64,000 nt of DNA from Isoetes taiwanensis (lineage: Eukaryota; Streptophyta; Lycopodiopsida; Isoetales; Isoetaceae): assembly GCA_021234155.1 (NCBI GenBank), contig JAJEKV010000013.1, positions 14,735,877 through 14,799,876 of the forward strand. Reading direction: 5' to 3'. How positions within the stretch are numbered: the stretch's first letter is position 1; each line of letters begins with the position of its first letter. The notes beneath the pieces are model-generated. The model was given only the letters and a program-made list of their open reading frames with translations. It made no database searches and was not told where the DNA came from. Below are positions 11,505 to 22,299 of this stretch, one piece after another. A program made the position numbers and the translations under genes.

Positions 11505-13105
11505 GCAAGCATGATTCAGGCCTAAAAGATCAACGACAGACCATCTGATCACTTTGCGTGCTTTGATAGACTCTGTCATAGGAACTAGAAAACCATTGTA
11601 TGCACTTTTTGTGGATTTTACAAAAGCATTTGACACTGTACAAAGGGGGAATCTTTGGGAGCGGATGCAGATGCTTGGGATACCTGGGGATTTGAGAAAT
11701 GCCATCAAGATGCTATATGAAAAGATTTTGGTACAGCATTCATTTCCTTATTGAGGGGTAGGTTCAGATGAGGTAAGCAGTAATATGGGGGTTAATGGTA
11801 TGGGCCTGGGATGCTATACATTGCGCATGTTGTTGTATGCAGATGATATAGTTATTTTATCCAAGTCGGTGGGAGGCATGCAGAAGCATTTAGATGCTTT
11901 GTCTCTCTTTTGTGACAATAAGGGCCACTTAAAGTTGGACATCTTGATTTTCTATACAAAGGAGAACAGGTAGATATCGTGGATTCATATAAATATTTGG
12001 GTATTCAAGTGGATAAAACTCCAAATTGGAATCAGGCTATAGATCAAAGAGTAAGTGGTGGGTTGAAGGCTTTATACAGTATGCAACGCAGAAGTGCAAA
12101 CGTTGATATTTGGAATTTTGAATTAAAGAGAATGCTATATAAAGTACTTGTACAAACTGTTGTTCTATATGGTTGTGAGATGTGGGCACCTGGGTTAGCA
12201 GAAGAAACCTGGAAAAAAGTCGAAAAGGTTCAGAAGAAATGTTTCAGAACAGAGTTAGGGGTTAAGGCACAAACTCCGTATGATATGATGCTGGCAGAAT
12301 GTGGCATGATGCCTCTAGAGGCAGAGGCACTATGTAGAACACTTGAATATGTTTGTAAAGTGCAAATGGATATGCATGAGGAAAGCTTGCCTAGGATTGC
12401 CATGGATGCAACGAGGTCCAAAGGATGGTACTTGGATGTTCAAGTTTGGATGAAAAAATGGGGATTGGAATGTAATGATTTACATAACCAGCCTGGTGAT
12501 ATTAGGGCCTGGGTACAGGAACATGTGATTATGAGATCGTGGTGTGTCCTAGAAGTGAAGAAAACATACTATAAACAGCTTATTAATCCTTCTCTTCAAT
12601 AGCCAGGATATTTGAGTGAAGGGATATCAGTGAAGTGTAGACATGCTATTAGTAGAATAAGGCTCAGCTCACATAGATTGGGAGTGGAAGTGGGTAGATG
12701 GAGCAACATACCTCATGAGCTCAGGCTATGTAGGTTATGCGTTATGGGAGAAATTGAAGATGAGGAACATGTTCTCTTGCGCTGTCCACAGTATGCAGGT
12801 CTTCGCAGCAAGTACCACATTAATTGTAATGATTTGGTTGCATTTTTTGGTCTCTCGGGAAAAATCACAGGCCATTTTATAATTGAAATGGTGGAACGCA
12901 GGAATAATGTGCTAAAGGTTATTGATGGCGATGAGAATGTGGGAGATGAGGGGGAGAGCTCTGGTGCATTTCTTTCTGAAGATGCATTAGAGGATATTTT
13001 TTATAATGCTGAATGTACAGAACTGAACGTCTCATAGACCTGGTGGTCTGCAGACGTATTATCTATATATTTCATTTCATTTCATTTCTCTCCCTCCCTC
13101 CCTCC
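11505..13105 (+). mobile_element. LINE copy 1, 5'-truncated, internally deleted
   Basis: Non-LTR retrotransposon remnant. It starts inside the reverse transcriptase, with motif A FVDFTKAFDTV near 11610. Motif C LLYADDIVILS is near 11833, and the sequence between them is too short: the motif B region (GVKQGxPLSP in related copy 2) is deleted. The C-terminal part follows with KYLGIQVDK, a long helical region, and a Cys/His motif CRLCVMGEIEDEEHVLLRC near 12730. It stops at about 13037. The 3' end has a nested hairpin (13029-13056), three TTTCA units and a CT/CCCT tract. Internal stops show it is dead. The next copy starts directly in the tail. Confidence 0.85.
11979..12602 (+). pseudogene. LINE copy 1 RT C-terminal region
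   Basis: Open frame of 207 codons, the longest intact stretch of copy 1. It contains the post-RT block KYLGIQVDKTPNWNQ, then YGCEMWAPGLAEETW and PYDMMLAECGMMPLEAEALCR, all shared with copies 2 and 4. A stop separates it from the Cys/His-bearing frame at 12612-13037. It is part of the LINE polyprotein and no independent gene. Confidence 0.8.
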
Positions 13106-13107
13106 CT

Positions 13108-15111
13108 CTATAAGAAAGGAGGGAAAAAAGTTTCTTGGAGAGGGGACAAGGTGGTTATCGAGACTGCATCTGAATAGGAACTAGAGACCATCAGAGTCAT
13201 GGCATGGAACGTTAACCATTTGACCAACAAAAAAGTTGACACTGTGGCAGATGTTCTAGCATCAATCGACATGGTATTTTTCTCGAAAACTTGGGAGCAT
13301 GAAGAGAGTGGTTTGCCAGAGATTCAAGGTTTCAGTGTTGTGCACTCAATATGGAACAAAAAAGGATGGCGTAGAAGAGGCTACGGTGGGATTGCTTGTT
13401 ACATTAGGAAAGAAATGGCACACTTGGCTAAGGTGGTAAAAAAAAGGGGAATCTAAACAATATATTTGGGTGGAGTTGCCTGGGAAGCACCGAAAAATCT
13501 TTTTTGCTGGATGCTATTTTCCACCACTAAAAAGAAACACATATCAAAAGTACAATTTGGATATGGATGATCCGTTCCAACAATTAGAGCAAGATAGTTT
13601 GGATCTTATGAGTTTGGGGGATATTGTCTTAATGGGGGATCTCAATGGTAGAACGGCAGGGAAGCAAGCATCAATAGTTAGCAATGCTGGGGACCCCATC
13701 TGGATGGATCAACTTGAGGCTCATAAGCTGGAGGCTACTGGGTGGAAGCGAGCTTCCATGGATGGAGACAGGTGGCCTACTCCCATGGGAACACATGTCT
13801 TGAATATGTGTTGTAGTTTGGATCTGCTTATTTATAATGGCATCAAAAGTTTTTCTAGCACAGACCGATGTACATGCAGGAGGAAAAGTATTGTAGATTA
13901 CTTTATGGCATCAGAACAGTTTATAGAACAGGTTCAGTGTTTGTGCATCCCGAAAGCGAGAAGTGAATCAGATCATGTACCCATAATATCACATGTGAGG
14001 ATTGCAGGATCCACGGGGGCGTCAGAATAACAAAGAGAATATGGCATACATGTTAACAAATAGAAGGCATAGAACTATAAGGTATACTGTGAAGCAAAAG
14101 TGGCAAGTGCAGCTTGACCACAAAGCGCCACTGGAAAAAGTGAGGTTCTGACCTCGCTGGTACTGGAAGCAGCAAGCACATGTTTTAACTCAGTGTGCAA
14201 GAAAAAAGGATTACCATGCAAAGGGTGGTTTGATGAGGAATGCCAACACAAAAGAAAGCAATATAAAAGAGCCCATGGCCTGGAAAGAACACTGCTAATC
14301 AAAGAGTTTAAAACTCTCACCAAATGCAAAAAGGGAATTCTTACGCCTCAAACAAAGATGAGCTCATAATAGATCTACTAAGAAATCCATAAAAAAATTC
14401 TGGAACGCATGAAACAAGGCAAGCAAATCCAGCATCACTTAAAGGTAGAAGACAGGTGAAGAAGCTTTATCACGTGAATGACATCACACAAGAACTGAAT
14501 GGTATTACAACATATCTTGTATTTACATCTGAGGATGTGCAGCAAGGGCTAGAAAAGCTAGCAAATGGAAAAGCGGCAGATACCATGGGACTGGTGGCCG
14601 AAATGCTCAAATGGGCAGGAGAGGGGGTCCAAGGAAAAATAACTGAAATGTTTATTGTGGCAGCGCAAGAAGGGTTCCCAAAAACATGGCAGATTAATAG
14701 AGTGGTTCCCATACATAAGTCGGGAAGTGAAATGGAAGCAAATAACTATCGCATGATTATGGTGAGCAATCTCTTCGCAAAACTTTTTGCAACTATTGTA
14801 GAGCATAAGATAAGTGTTTAAAGAGACACATGATGTGCGTGCTAAAGGGCAAAAGTGGGCTTTAGGCCGAAAAAATCCACAATAGACCATTTGATAACAT
14901 TCAGGGCTATGATGGACTCAGTGAAAGGAACTCAAAAACCGTTATTTGCAGGCTTTGTTGACTTTACTAAAGCATTTGATCTAGTGAGTAGGGACAAGCT
15001 GTGGGAAAGTATGGACATAATTGATGTGCCTAGTCATCTAAGAAGTGCGGTGAAATTACTATACGAGAAGTTGTTGGTACAGCTCTCCTTCCCATACGTT
15101 GGAGAGTGTGA
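13108..15111 (+). mobile_element. LINE copy 2, 5' half (endonuclease and RT N-terminal part)
   Basis: Begins right after the CT/CCCT tail of copy 1. The apurinic-type endonuclease comes first (13199-14030): MAWNVNHLTNKK at its start, later KTWEHEESGLPEI, the metal-site motif IVLMGDLNGR, and SDHVPI at its end. A stop near 13456 splits it. The RT follows from 14456, with AADTMGLVAEMLKWAGE, TWQINRVVPIHKSG, then GFRPKKSTIDHL and motif A FVDFTKAFDLV. It stops abruptly after SFPYVGEC at the left end of a large TIR element. No ORF1 is seen, so the copy is either 5'-truncated or the family has a single ORF. Confidence 0.85.
13470..14030 (+). pseudogene. LINE copy 2 endonuclease domain
   Basis: Frame of 186 codons covering most of an exonuclease-endonuclease-phosphatase fold. 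The motif GDLNGRTAG supplies the conserved Asp and Asn of the active site, CRRKSIVDYFM fits the later DY block, and SDHVPIISHV carries the terminal Asp-His pair. The first third of the domain lies in a separate frame (13199-13456). In the family this enzyme nicks target DNA for target-primed reverse transcription. Confidence 0.8.
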
Positions 15112-15146
15112 CATTAGGGATTTTTTGGGGTTAGAAAAGGCCCTTC
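15112..15146 (+). repeat. Left terminal inverted repeat of the 12.4-kb element
   Basis: Starts CATTAGGGATTTTTTGGGG, continues TTAGAAAAGGCCCTT. Pairs with the right end with a few mismatches and one length difference in the T run. The target duplication TGA lies just outside. Confidence 0.8.
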
Positions 15147-15579
15147 TAACAAAAACTTCCACGTAAGTAGGGAAGTCGGGCAGCCCGAACTTAGTTTCTT
15201 GTTGGATAGGGTCGTTAAATGTTTGTCTTATTCCCGTGCCCTTTTTTGTCTTTTTCAAGCGACACGGATTTGTTAATTTTCATTGGTTTGTTGTTGGTGT
15301 AGCCATAAAAAAAAAAAACCAACGGAATTCAAAACCTAAGTTCTTCCTCCTCCTCGCGCCATTACCAACTAGTCGTTTAAATGTTGGTCGTTTTTTCCCT
15401 CAAATTTGTAGGCCGGAATTGCTCAATTCTTGGATGTCTCTTTTATTGGAGGCAGTTTCTTGTAGAAATTTTGCAAATCCGGATCATTTCCAGAGAGCTC
15501 TGCAAGCTTCTGGTAGGTCCAAGTTCCTTCTTACATTCTTTTGGAGCTACAAAGCTACAAATTTCTAAGGAGCTCGAGG

Positions 15580-18555
15580 ATGGATGATAAAGGTATGTTA
15601 ATTTGCAACTCCATAAATTTGCAAATCCTATTCATATCTAAAAATGCCTACTGTTTATTTGTAGAAAACATAAATCCAAGGAGGAAGGTTTGCCAATTTC
15701 GGGTGGAGGTACCACAAAATTTCATGCCTCTTAAAAGAAAGATAGGGCCTAAGATAAATTATGATGAAGATTCTTTAAGATCAGCAGGAGCATGCAATAT
15801 TGATTTATGGACACATGGAGATTTATATCCAAGAGATCCTTTAAATCAAATTCAGCCTGTATTTGATTCTCCCACAGCCTTGTTCAAATTTATAGGCATG
15901 GGGCATCAAGGCTTACTTGGATATTGCCAAAACTTAGCAAGTGGATCTACCGATGATGGTATTAGAGCTGCTATGCAGAAACTCCAAACATGTAACTTTC
16001 AGCTTCAAGCTAGCATCAGTAAACTTAGTTATGACATGCATAACATTGCCAATCATAATACTTCATTATATTATTCTTGTAACAGCTTGCAAAAGCAAGT
16101 GTTTGCAAGCGAGAGTGCAAAAGCAAAACTGGAAGGTTGTTTGGAAGAAGAGAAGGTGAGATATAAACGGACGATGGAGGAAAATGAGAAACTTAAACTA
16201 AAGATTAAGCGCTTAAAAGTCACTCCACTTGGTTTGAGAGAGAGGAAAAGAAACATAAAGCTAGAGGTGGTGGATCAAAGAGGAGAGTGGCTGCCATCAA
16301 GACATTGATAGATCCATCATTTGGCTACAAAAATGAACGAAAGGATGGTCATTTGGCTGAGTTGATCAAGAAAATTGCCACAAAAGAAGATATTTTGAAG
16401 GTGCTCCATCTTCCAGGTATTGAAATCCATTTCATCTTACTGCTTTGTATTCTTTTGGTCTGTTGTTGTTCCATAGCAGCAAATATTTTGATTCTTTTAG
16501 TGGCTTGTCTCTGTTTTTAGATTTGTTTTATCTATTTGTCGAATGTCCAATCCATCTCAGCCCATAGTTAATGTGTTGTAATAACTTTGCATTGGTTTGC
16601 CTCTTGTGTCAAATTAGTTAATATGCAGCTCCAGTAATAGCAAGCATGATGAAGATCTATAGCTCTTCACTCTAAATTATATTCATGCTTATGCAGGGAC
16701 TAAGTTAATGAGGCAAGCACTATCCGAACATGTTATTGACGAAATAAGTAAAGAAGCAAGAGTTGATGACTTTCAGTCCCTTTGTGATGATGCCGGAGTG
16801 AGCAAAAGAGCTTATGTTCAGTTATTCAAGGCATTGAAGTCGTGCATGTCAAAGATGGGTGTGAAAAATGTTTTGTTGCCTAAATTATCAAAGGTATGGT
16901 CATGTCGTTCTTATAGAAACTTTCAAGTAAGCAAGTACTTGGGAGAGATGACTCACATTGATGCATCTATCAAGCTAGATGAGTTGGAACAAGCTGGAGG
17001 TGGTACAAAAGGCAAGAAAGCATCACAGACCTGTAATGCTTTTACTTTAGACGAATCAAATAATCTTTGGGTTGATGTTGAGAGTGTTCTACGGTTGATG
17101 GTGAAATTCTATGACATGACGGTTGAAGAGTGTGACAGCAAACTCGTTGTTGTTTTGAAATTAGATGAGATGGAAATGGTCAAAGGGGAGAAGTATGAAA
17201 GAGTATCTATTACTTTAATGAATAGAGCTCTTAACGGTTGTCAAGACAAGGAAAATTTCTCTGTGCAATCAGAAGATCATATTTGGTGGATCGGTATTTT
17301 CCAAGTGACTAAGGAAAGTCATAGTACCTTAAGATTTGTGTTTGAACAAACACCTATTCCTGATCTGATTGCGAGGCACAATAATGGTGAGAAGCTAAAT
17401 GTAGTAGACTATGGAAATTATGAGATTGAATGGCATCTAGCTGCGGATTTGAAGACCATTAAATGTATGTACAACATGAAGCACACGGTGCGTTGAAGAC
17501 AACTCAATCTTGTCCATATTGTGATTATGTAGCACATAGAAAAGATTCAGCTGTTGGTTCCCAGCATATTCAAAAAAGAAGTGCACTTGATTGTGATCAA
17601 TGTTTGCCGCCTTCTCGTACATTATTGGATCCCATTGTGGCAATCGATTTACACCGTGTGCATATATGTACTTTGCACGCCTTCTTAAGGATCATTGATA
17701 AGATTATCTCAAAGATATTGTTTGCATGGGCAAAAGAAACCAAAACCTAATAGAGATGTTACTTTGGCAAGAATTGAAGCAGTGTTGTCTGATATGGGTC
17801 TCCATGGCAGAAATTACAAAGTTGTGGAAGATCCAAAAAGAAAAAGCATGCCATCTAAACCCTCGATGGGAGGTGTTAAAGCAAGAAGATTCCTTCCAAG
17901 TTTAAAACCTGGTGCAAATGGCAAAATGGGAATGCTATAAAGATCTTCTACAAGTAGAAGATGATCGCACGGACAATGGAAGAGCATTTGAAAAGAAAAC
18001 AATAGCATGGAAGGCCCTAATTCCTGTGTTCAAACTTATGACTGCAAAAACGTTTACTGATCAAGATAAGGCTGATTTTAGGACTGCTATAACAGAGTTT
18101 ACAAGAGCATTTATAGCAGCATGGGGTGAGGGAGAACTCACACATTATATGCATATCTTATATGCACATGGGCCATGGTTTTCAAAAGAATACGGAAGCT
18201 TGGGCATCTGGAACACTCAAGGCATGGAGAAGTCGCACAAACAAGCCAAGCATGCCTACTTTAGATTTACATCGCATGGTGGTGGGAAAACTATGTCTAG
18301 TTCTTTGCAACAAATGGCACAATGGTTTTATAGAAGAATTGCTACTAAGCTTGAGAAACGTTTGACATCTACTCCAGAGATGTCATTAGCTTCAATATTG
18401 AGAGAGACACTAAAGAAGAAAAGACATAAGGATGCTTGGTATCGCTCTGGTGGAGTAGAGACAATGAGAAGATGGAGGTTGCAACGGATACGTGTTGGTA
18501 AAAAGTATATACAACACTCTACCGAGATAGTGCCAGTAAGTAATTCTTATTGATA
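15580..18555 (+). pseudogene. Transposase-like gene, multi-exon, frameshifted
   Basis: A short first exon (ATG at 15580, MDDK) splices by a GTATGT...TTTGTAG intron (15593-15664) to ENINPRRKVCQF. A coiled-coil stretch follows near residues 150-220 (AKLEGCLEEEKVRYK). A second intron ends in TATGCAG at 16697. The core (16698-17496) has VVVLKLDEMEMVKGEKYERV, DHIWWIGIFQV, VDYGNYEIEWHLAADLKTIK and then, in a shifted frame, SCPYCDY. Next come LHAFLRIIDKI and, at 17912-18553, WNTQGMEKSHKQAKHAYFRF. These blocks recall DDE-type transposase-like proteins that I remember from animals and algae, with candidate acidic residues at LKLDE, ADLK and GMEKSH. Frameshifts lie near 16250, 17490, 17735 and 17915. 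The superfamily is unassigned. Confidence 0.55.
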
Positions 18556-19300
18556 CATGTAAACTTAAAGTGGTCTAGTTAATCATTATGATGCTGGTTG
18601 TTACAGATAGCTTGAAGGGTCGTTGAAGATCGACTATAGAGATAGTTTGCAAGTGGAGCAGCAGGCAGGTTAAATGCACTGCTAACATTTCTTCTCATAA
18701 TTGCTTTTTCATGCTTTGATTCAGACTGAAATAGATATGGTTCAGCATACTTTAGTTGCATACAAGCATGTCCTGAAGTTATCCGATTTAGTTGCAGCAG
18801 TCCACTGTTTTGACATAATGATTAATACAGTACCTATAATGTAGAGTTTGTTTTCCATTGATTCCATTGGAATCAGACCTATGTCACACTATTCAGATCT
18901 ATCTCCACATGCTCAGTTGTTTTGTTTTTTTTTTAATGTAGTGTATTCATGTTTACACCATTCTCTTGCCTAGGTCAATTAGTACCATTTTCTTGAGGTT
19001 TAGTCTAAAGTCACCAGTAAGTAAAGTTGATATCTAAAATGTAGCATATTCAAGTCTATGCCATTTTGCTCTATGCCATTTTCTTGCCTAATTCTTACCA
19101 TTTTCTAGTTGATCTAATAATCTGATTTGCTTTGCTCTCTCTTTATTTTTAGAATTAGGTATCTATTGTGTGTAAGATTACAATTAAGCATAAGATTGCT
19201 TTTCAGAAGGCTCGTATACAGATTGATGCCAGCTCTTGTCTTAGTAGTCATCATGTTTACATGCATGGCTTACAAGACACGGTTCAGAACATTCTCAAAA
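18556..19300. other. No gene recognised, inside the large element
   Basis: AT-rich DNA after the transposase-like gene. A short exon-like piece (18607-18669, after TTACAG and before GTTAAAT) may be a terminal exon. Nothing else is evident. Confidence 0.4.
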
Positions 19301-19301
19301 C

Positions 19302-19484
19302 AGTATGGAAGACACGTTTCGGAACTTTCTTTTATATTAATACTTTCTGCATACAAAAAGCTCACTGGCATACAAAAAGCTCACTTTTGTAAAGTATGGA
19401 AGACACGTTTCAGAACTTTCTTTTATATTAATACTTTCTGCATACAAAAAGCTCACGGGCATACAAAAGCTCACTTTTGTAAAG
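19302..19484 (+). repeat. Tandem duplication, 91-bp period
   Basis: Two near-identical copies begin AGTATGGAAGACACGTTTC at 19302 and 19393. Each contains the shorter direct repeat CATACAAAAAGCTCAC. Each copy ends CACTTTTGTAAAG. Confidence 0.85.
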
Positions 19485-19524
19485 ACTTTACAGGAGCTCA
19501 CTCCTCATGGAGTATCTTAAAAAT

Positions 19525-19642
19525 AGTTCTTACATCCGATTTCTTTCCAAACTGTAACTTACATACATCCGATTTTAAACTGTAGTTTTTACATACATCC
19601 GATTTTAAAATAGTTTTCACATACATCCGAGTTTAAACTGTA
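19525..19642 (+). repeat. Short tandem repeats with ACATCCGATTT core
   Basis: Four imperfect units of about 30-35 bp carry TTACATACATCCGATTTTAA or a variant, followed by ACTGTA or ATAGTT. They lie inside the large element, downstream of its transposase-like gene. Confidence 0.75.
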
Positions 19643-19700
19643 CCCAAAAAAAACTAAACACCTTCGGAGGATTTCATGGGGATTTTGAAACACTTAAAGC

Positions 19701-19970
19701 TTAGCAATAATCAGGAGGAACCATCTTCACAGCCACACGAAGGACTAAACCATCAGCTTCTATAAACACCTGCAGAAGTCGCTCATCTCCCTCAGCAACA
19801 CGATCTACCCATTTCTGAACCTTGTCCGAAACTCTTGCACCCATTTCTTGCATTCGGGTTACCTCCAGAGCCAAAAATTTGGCAACAAACATCATCTGCA
19901 TGCCCGGATGGCTAGAAGAAGAGGACTCCTCTGGCTTGGGCCTCCGGGCAGTAAATTTCAGTCTAGCCAT
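19701..19970 (-). CDS. Hypothetical 89-residue protein in the large element
   Basis: Starts at an ATG (MARLKFTARRPKPEESS) and ends at a TAA after VKMVPPDYC. The middle (FLALEVTRMQEMGARVSDKVQKW) is amphipathic and probably helical. No family is recognised; the resemblance of the first residues to a histone H3 tail does not continue. It reads away from the transposase-like gene, toward it on the opposite strand. Confidence 0.35.
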   Translation of the reverse strand: MARLKFTARRPKPEESSSSSHPGMQMMFVAKFLALEVTRMQEMGARVSDKVQKWVDRVAEGDERLLQVFIEADGLVLRVAVKMVPPDYC

Positions 19971-20099
19971 GAGATCAAAGAGAATAAGGAGATCAAAGGA
20001 AGAGTCTGCAATGGCGCCTAAGGGAAGATCAAGGAGATCAAGGTAGTTGTCTGCAATGGCGCCTAAGAGTCCTAAGTGAAGATTCTCAGCTCCCGGCTG

Positions 20100-21240
20100 G
20101 TCTTATATACCCTGCTGCATGCATAATTGGGGTCGAATCAAGCCATAATTGTATTCCCTGCTGCATGCAGAAATGGGCCTTGAAAGCCGAGCCCCCAACA
20201 TGCAAAATTTTCATGTATTTTTGGTATTTCACGTCTTTGCCTATGGTTTTGAATGGGTCCAAAGCCAAAAAATCTTAGCTCTAGAGTTTTGATTTGCAAA
20301 ACTTTGTGAGAGTCTTTGAATCCGTGGGGAAGCAAACTTGAATTCAAGATGGAATGATGTAGACAAGGGAAAATACAATGTTGAAGTAATGGTCATGGGA
20401 TTATTTACAAGACAAGATGACAAATATGGCAAATATAGAGTGTGAAATGCAAGGCTTGGACAATATGGCAAAGTAATGAGGGGAAATGTTTGGGGTGGTA
20501 CATTTAAAAAAATAGGCAATATGGGTATGTAAGCGAAATGGCAAAGGTACGAACTTTTAAATAGGGTATATGGTATATAAGGTTAAATGATGAAAATGGA
20601 TAAGGCCAGGGAATATGCATGAGTAAATAGGGAAATGGTCTAGGGAAAAGAATTCGCAAGGTGAGTTTATGGCAAAATAAGCATAATGGCATAAAATGGG
20701 ATGTGGGTGTAGAAATGAGGAAAATGGCTAGGAACTTGGAACAAAATACCATGTGGTCTTCCAAACTTCAATGTGTTGACTTCCAAACTTCAAATATTGT
20801 TCTCCAGTCTTCATTATCCAGGGTCTTTTAGAACATGCTTTGACCCATGTTTGACCTCAAATTTGACACTGATTATCAAGTTTGACCTTGAGTGCATTAT
20901 GTTGACTTTGAAAGTGGATTTACTTGACCTTTGAAAGCTTTTCTCGAATGCACATAACAATCTAGACGAACTTCTTAAAACTTTCAACAAAAAGGCATTT
21001 GAAATCCTCGTCGTTGAATCCCCTAAGTGATCATATGCATTGTCAAATACAATATTTACCAGTATATTCCAAAACCGCCTCCTCTAGCCCTAGGGTTGGT
21101 TTGCCCTTCGAGCAACCCATAAACAATAGCCTTTTGATGGCCTTCGAGATGCTATAGAACAACAAAGAGATCAAACGCAATTGACTAAATCCATGGTGTA
21201 ATTATAAATTATTATGGATTACCAACTTGGCCTAACATTA
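20100..21240. other. No gene recognised, inside the large element
   Basis: Purine-rich on the plus strand at about 20330-20760, with many ATGG and GGGAAATG words but no exact periodicity. Only short frames are present. A short direct repeat (TCTGCAATGGCGCCTAAG) occurs near 20005 and 20050, just left of this stretch. Confidence 0.4.
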
Positions 21241-21246
21241 TATATC

Positions 21247-21310
21247 CTTTCATATAAATGATCTCTCTCTCTCTTTATAATAAAAGAGAGAGAGATCATT
21301 TATATGAAAG
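21247..21310. repeat. Near-perfect hairpin with CT/AG stem
   Basis: Left arm CTTTCATATAAATGAT plus six CT units and TTT; right arm the exact inverse with one CT unit fewer; loop about 6 bases. The stem is about 28 bp. Adjoining DNA is not complementary, so this is a compact foldback. Confidence 0.85.
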
Positions 21311-21649
21311 CTTGGTCTAGACCAGAGAGCATCCATCATAGAACCTACAAACATAGTTTAACAAACTGAATGGGCCTATTTGTCGTTGATAGATTACTAA
21401 GCTAGTTCCTTTTCCGTATTTTTAAATTCAATTTTTCCCTGTGTGCCCTAAACTTGATGTTTAAACAAGAGTCTTGTTTTCGGAACCAAAATGCTCCACA
21501 TGATATGAGGACAAACTGATATCAGAAATACAAAGGCAGCAAACTGACAAACTGATGAGGACAAACTAACATTCATATTTCAGAGATACAAAGGCAGCAA
21601 ACTTTCGAACTCATCTTGAGCAAATATACAATGTTTTGGCTTCCATTTA

Positions 21650-22285
21650 CTACTCATATAATGAAGTTACAACAGGAGGCATACAATCTTTTACTTTCTT
21701 AAACTCTTCTTTTCGTTTCTCAATCTTTTCTCCATTTACTAGAAACTTAAAATAGCTTAGATCTCCTTCTAGTTCCAGCCTTCGTCGAACATCAAATAAG
21801 GTCCATTCAGCTTCAACTTCTACTGTTTTAAACAAAAGACCATTCATTTGAATAGGCAGACTTACCACTTCTGAATGTGTCCCATCGTCTTCGTCTTGAT
21901 CAAGAGGAACCCACCTAAACTTCTGGCCTTCTAAAACCCTGCGCCATCTTCTATACTTGAAAGTAAGGTACAAAGACTGTCTTCTTAAACAGTATCTGAA
22001 CCGCAATGTATTGCAACTGATCTTGCATTCAATATGATCTGCACCTTTGTCATGAAGCCTAGACCTCCACTTCTCATGAATTAGCGTATGTACTATCTCA
22101 TCAGATATATTTGATATTGTTAGCATTTTGGGTGTCTTCTTCACGGAAGTTACTGAGCTGAATAAGGAAACAAAAATGTCAATTGCCATGTCAACTTTTA
22201 CATGGCCACATACACCAGATCGCTCTTTCAAAGCAAAGATGAATCTCGGTCCACAACTTCTTCGTGCTAACAAAGAACACCGCAC
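21650..22285 (-). CDS. Hypothetical protein, possible ubiquitin-like C-terminal fold
   Basis: Frame of 211 codons with even protein-like composition. The middle is basic and aromatic (LRFRYCLRRQSLYLTFKYRR). The last ~60 residues have the pattern VEVEAEWTLFDVRRRLELEG then FKFLVNGEKIEKRKEEF, which resembles a ubiquitin-like beta-grasp (strand, helix, strand with NG turn). That resemblance is by eye only. It lies inside the large TIR element on the strand opposite the transposase-like gene and could be an accessory or captured gene. Confidence 0.4.
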   Translation of the reverse strand: MRCSLLARRSCGPRFIFALKERSGVCGHVKVDMAIDIFVSLFSSVTSVKKTPKMLTISNISDEIVHTLIHEKWRSRLHDKGADHIECKISCNTLRFRYCLRRQSLYLTFKYRRWRRVLEGQKFRWVPLDQDEDDGTHSEVVSLPIQMNGLLFKTVEVEAEWTLFDVRRRLELEGDLSYFKFLVNGEKIEKRKEEFKKVKDCMPPVVTSLYE

Positions 22286-22299
22286 AATGGTTTGGTAGA

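Noticed and set aside
19701-19970. Histone H3-like start (MARLKFTARRP)
   Set aside because: Similarity stops after about ten residues; there is no histone fold and no typical H3 length.
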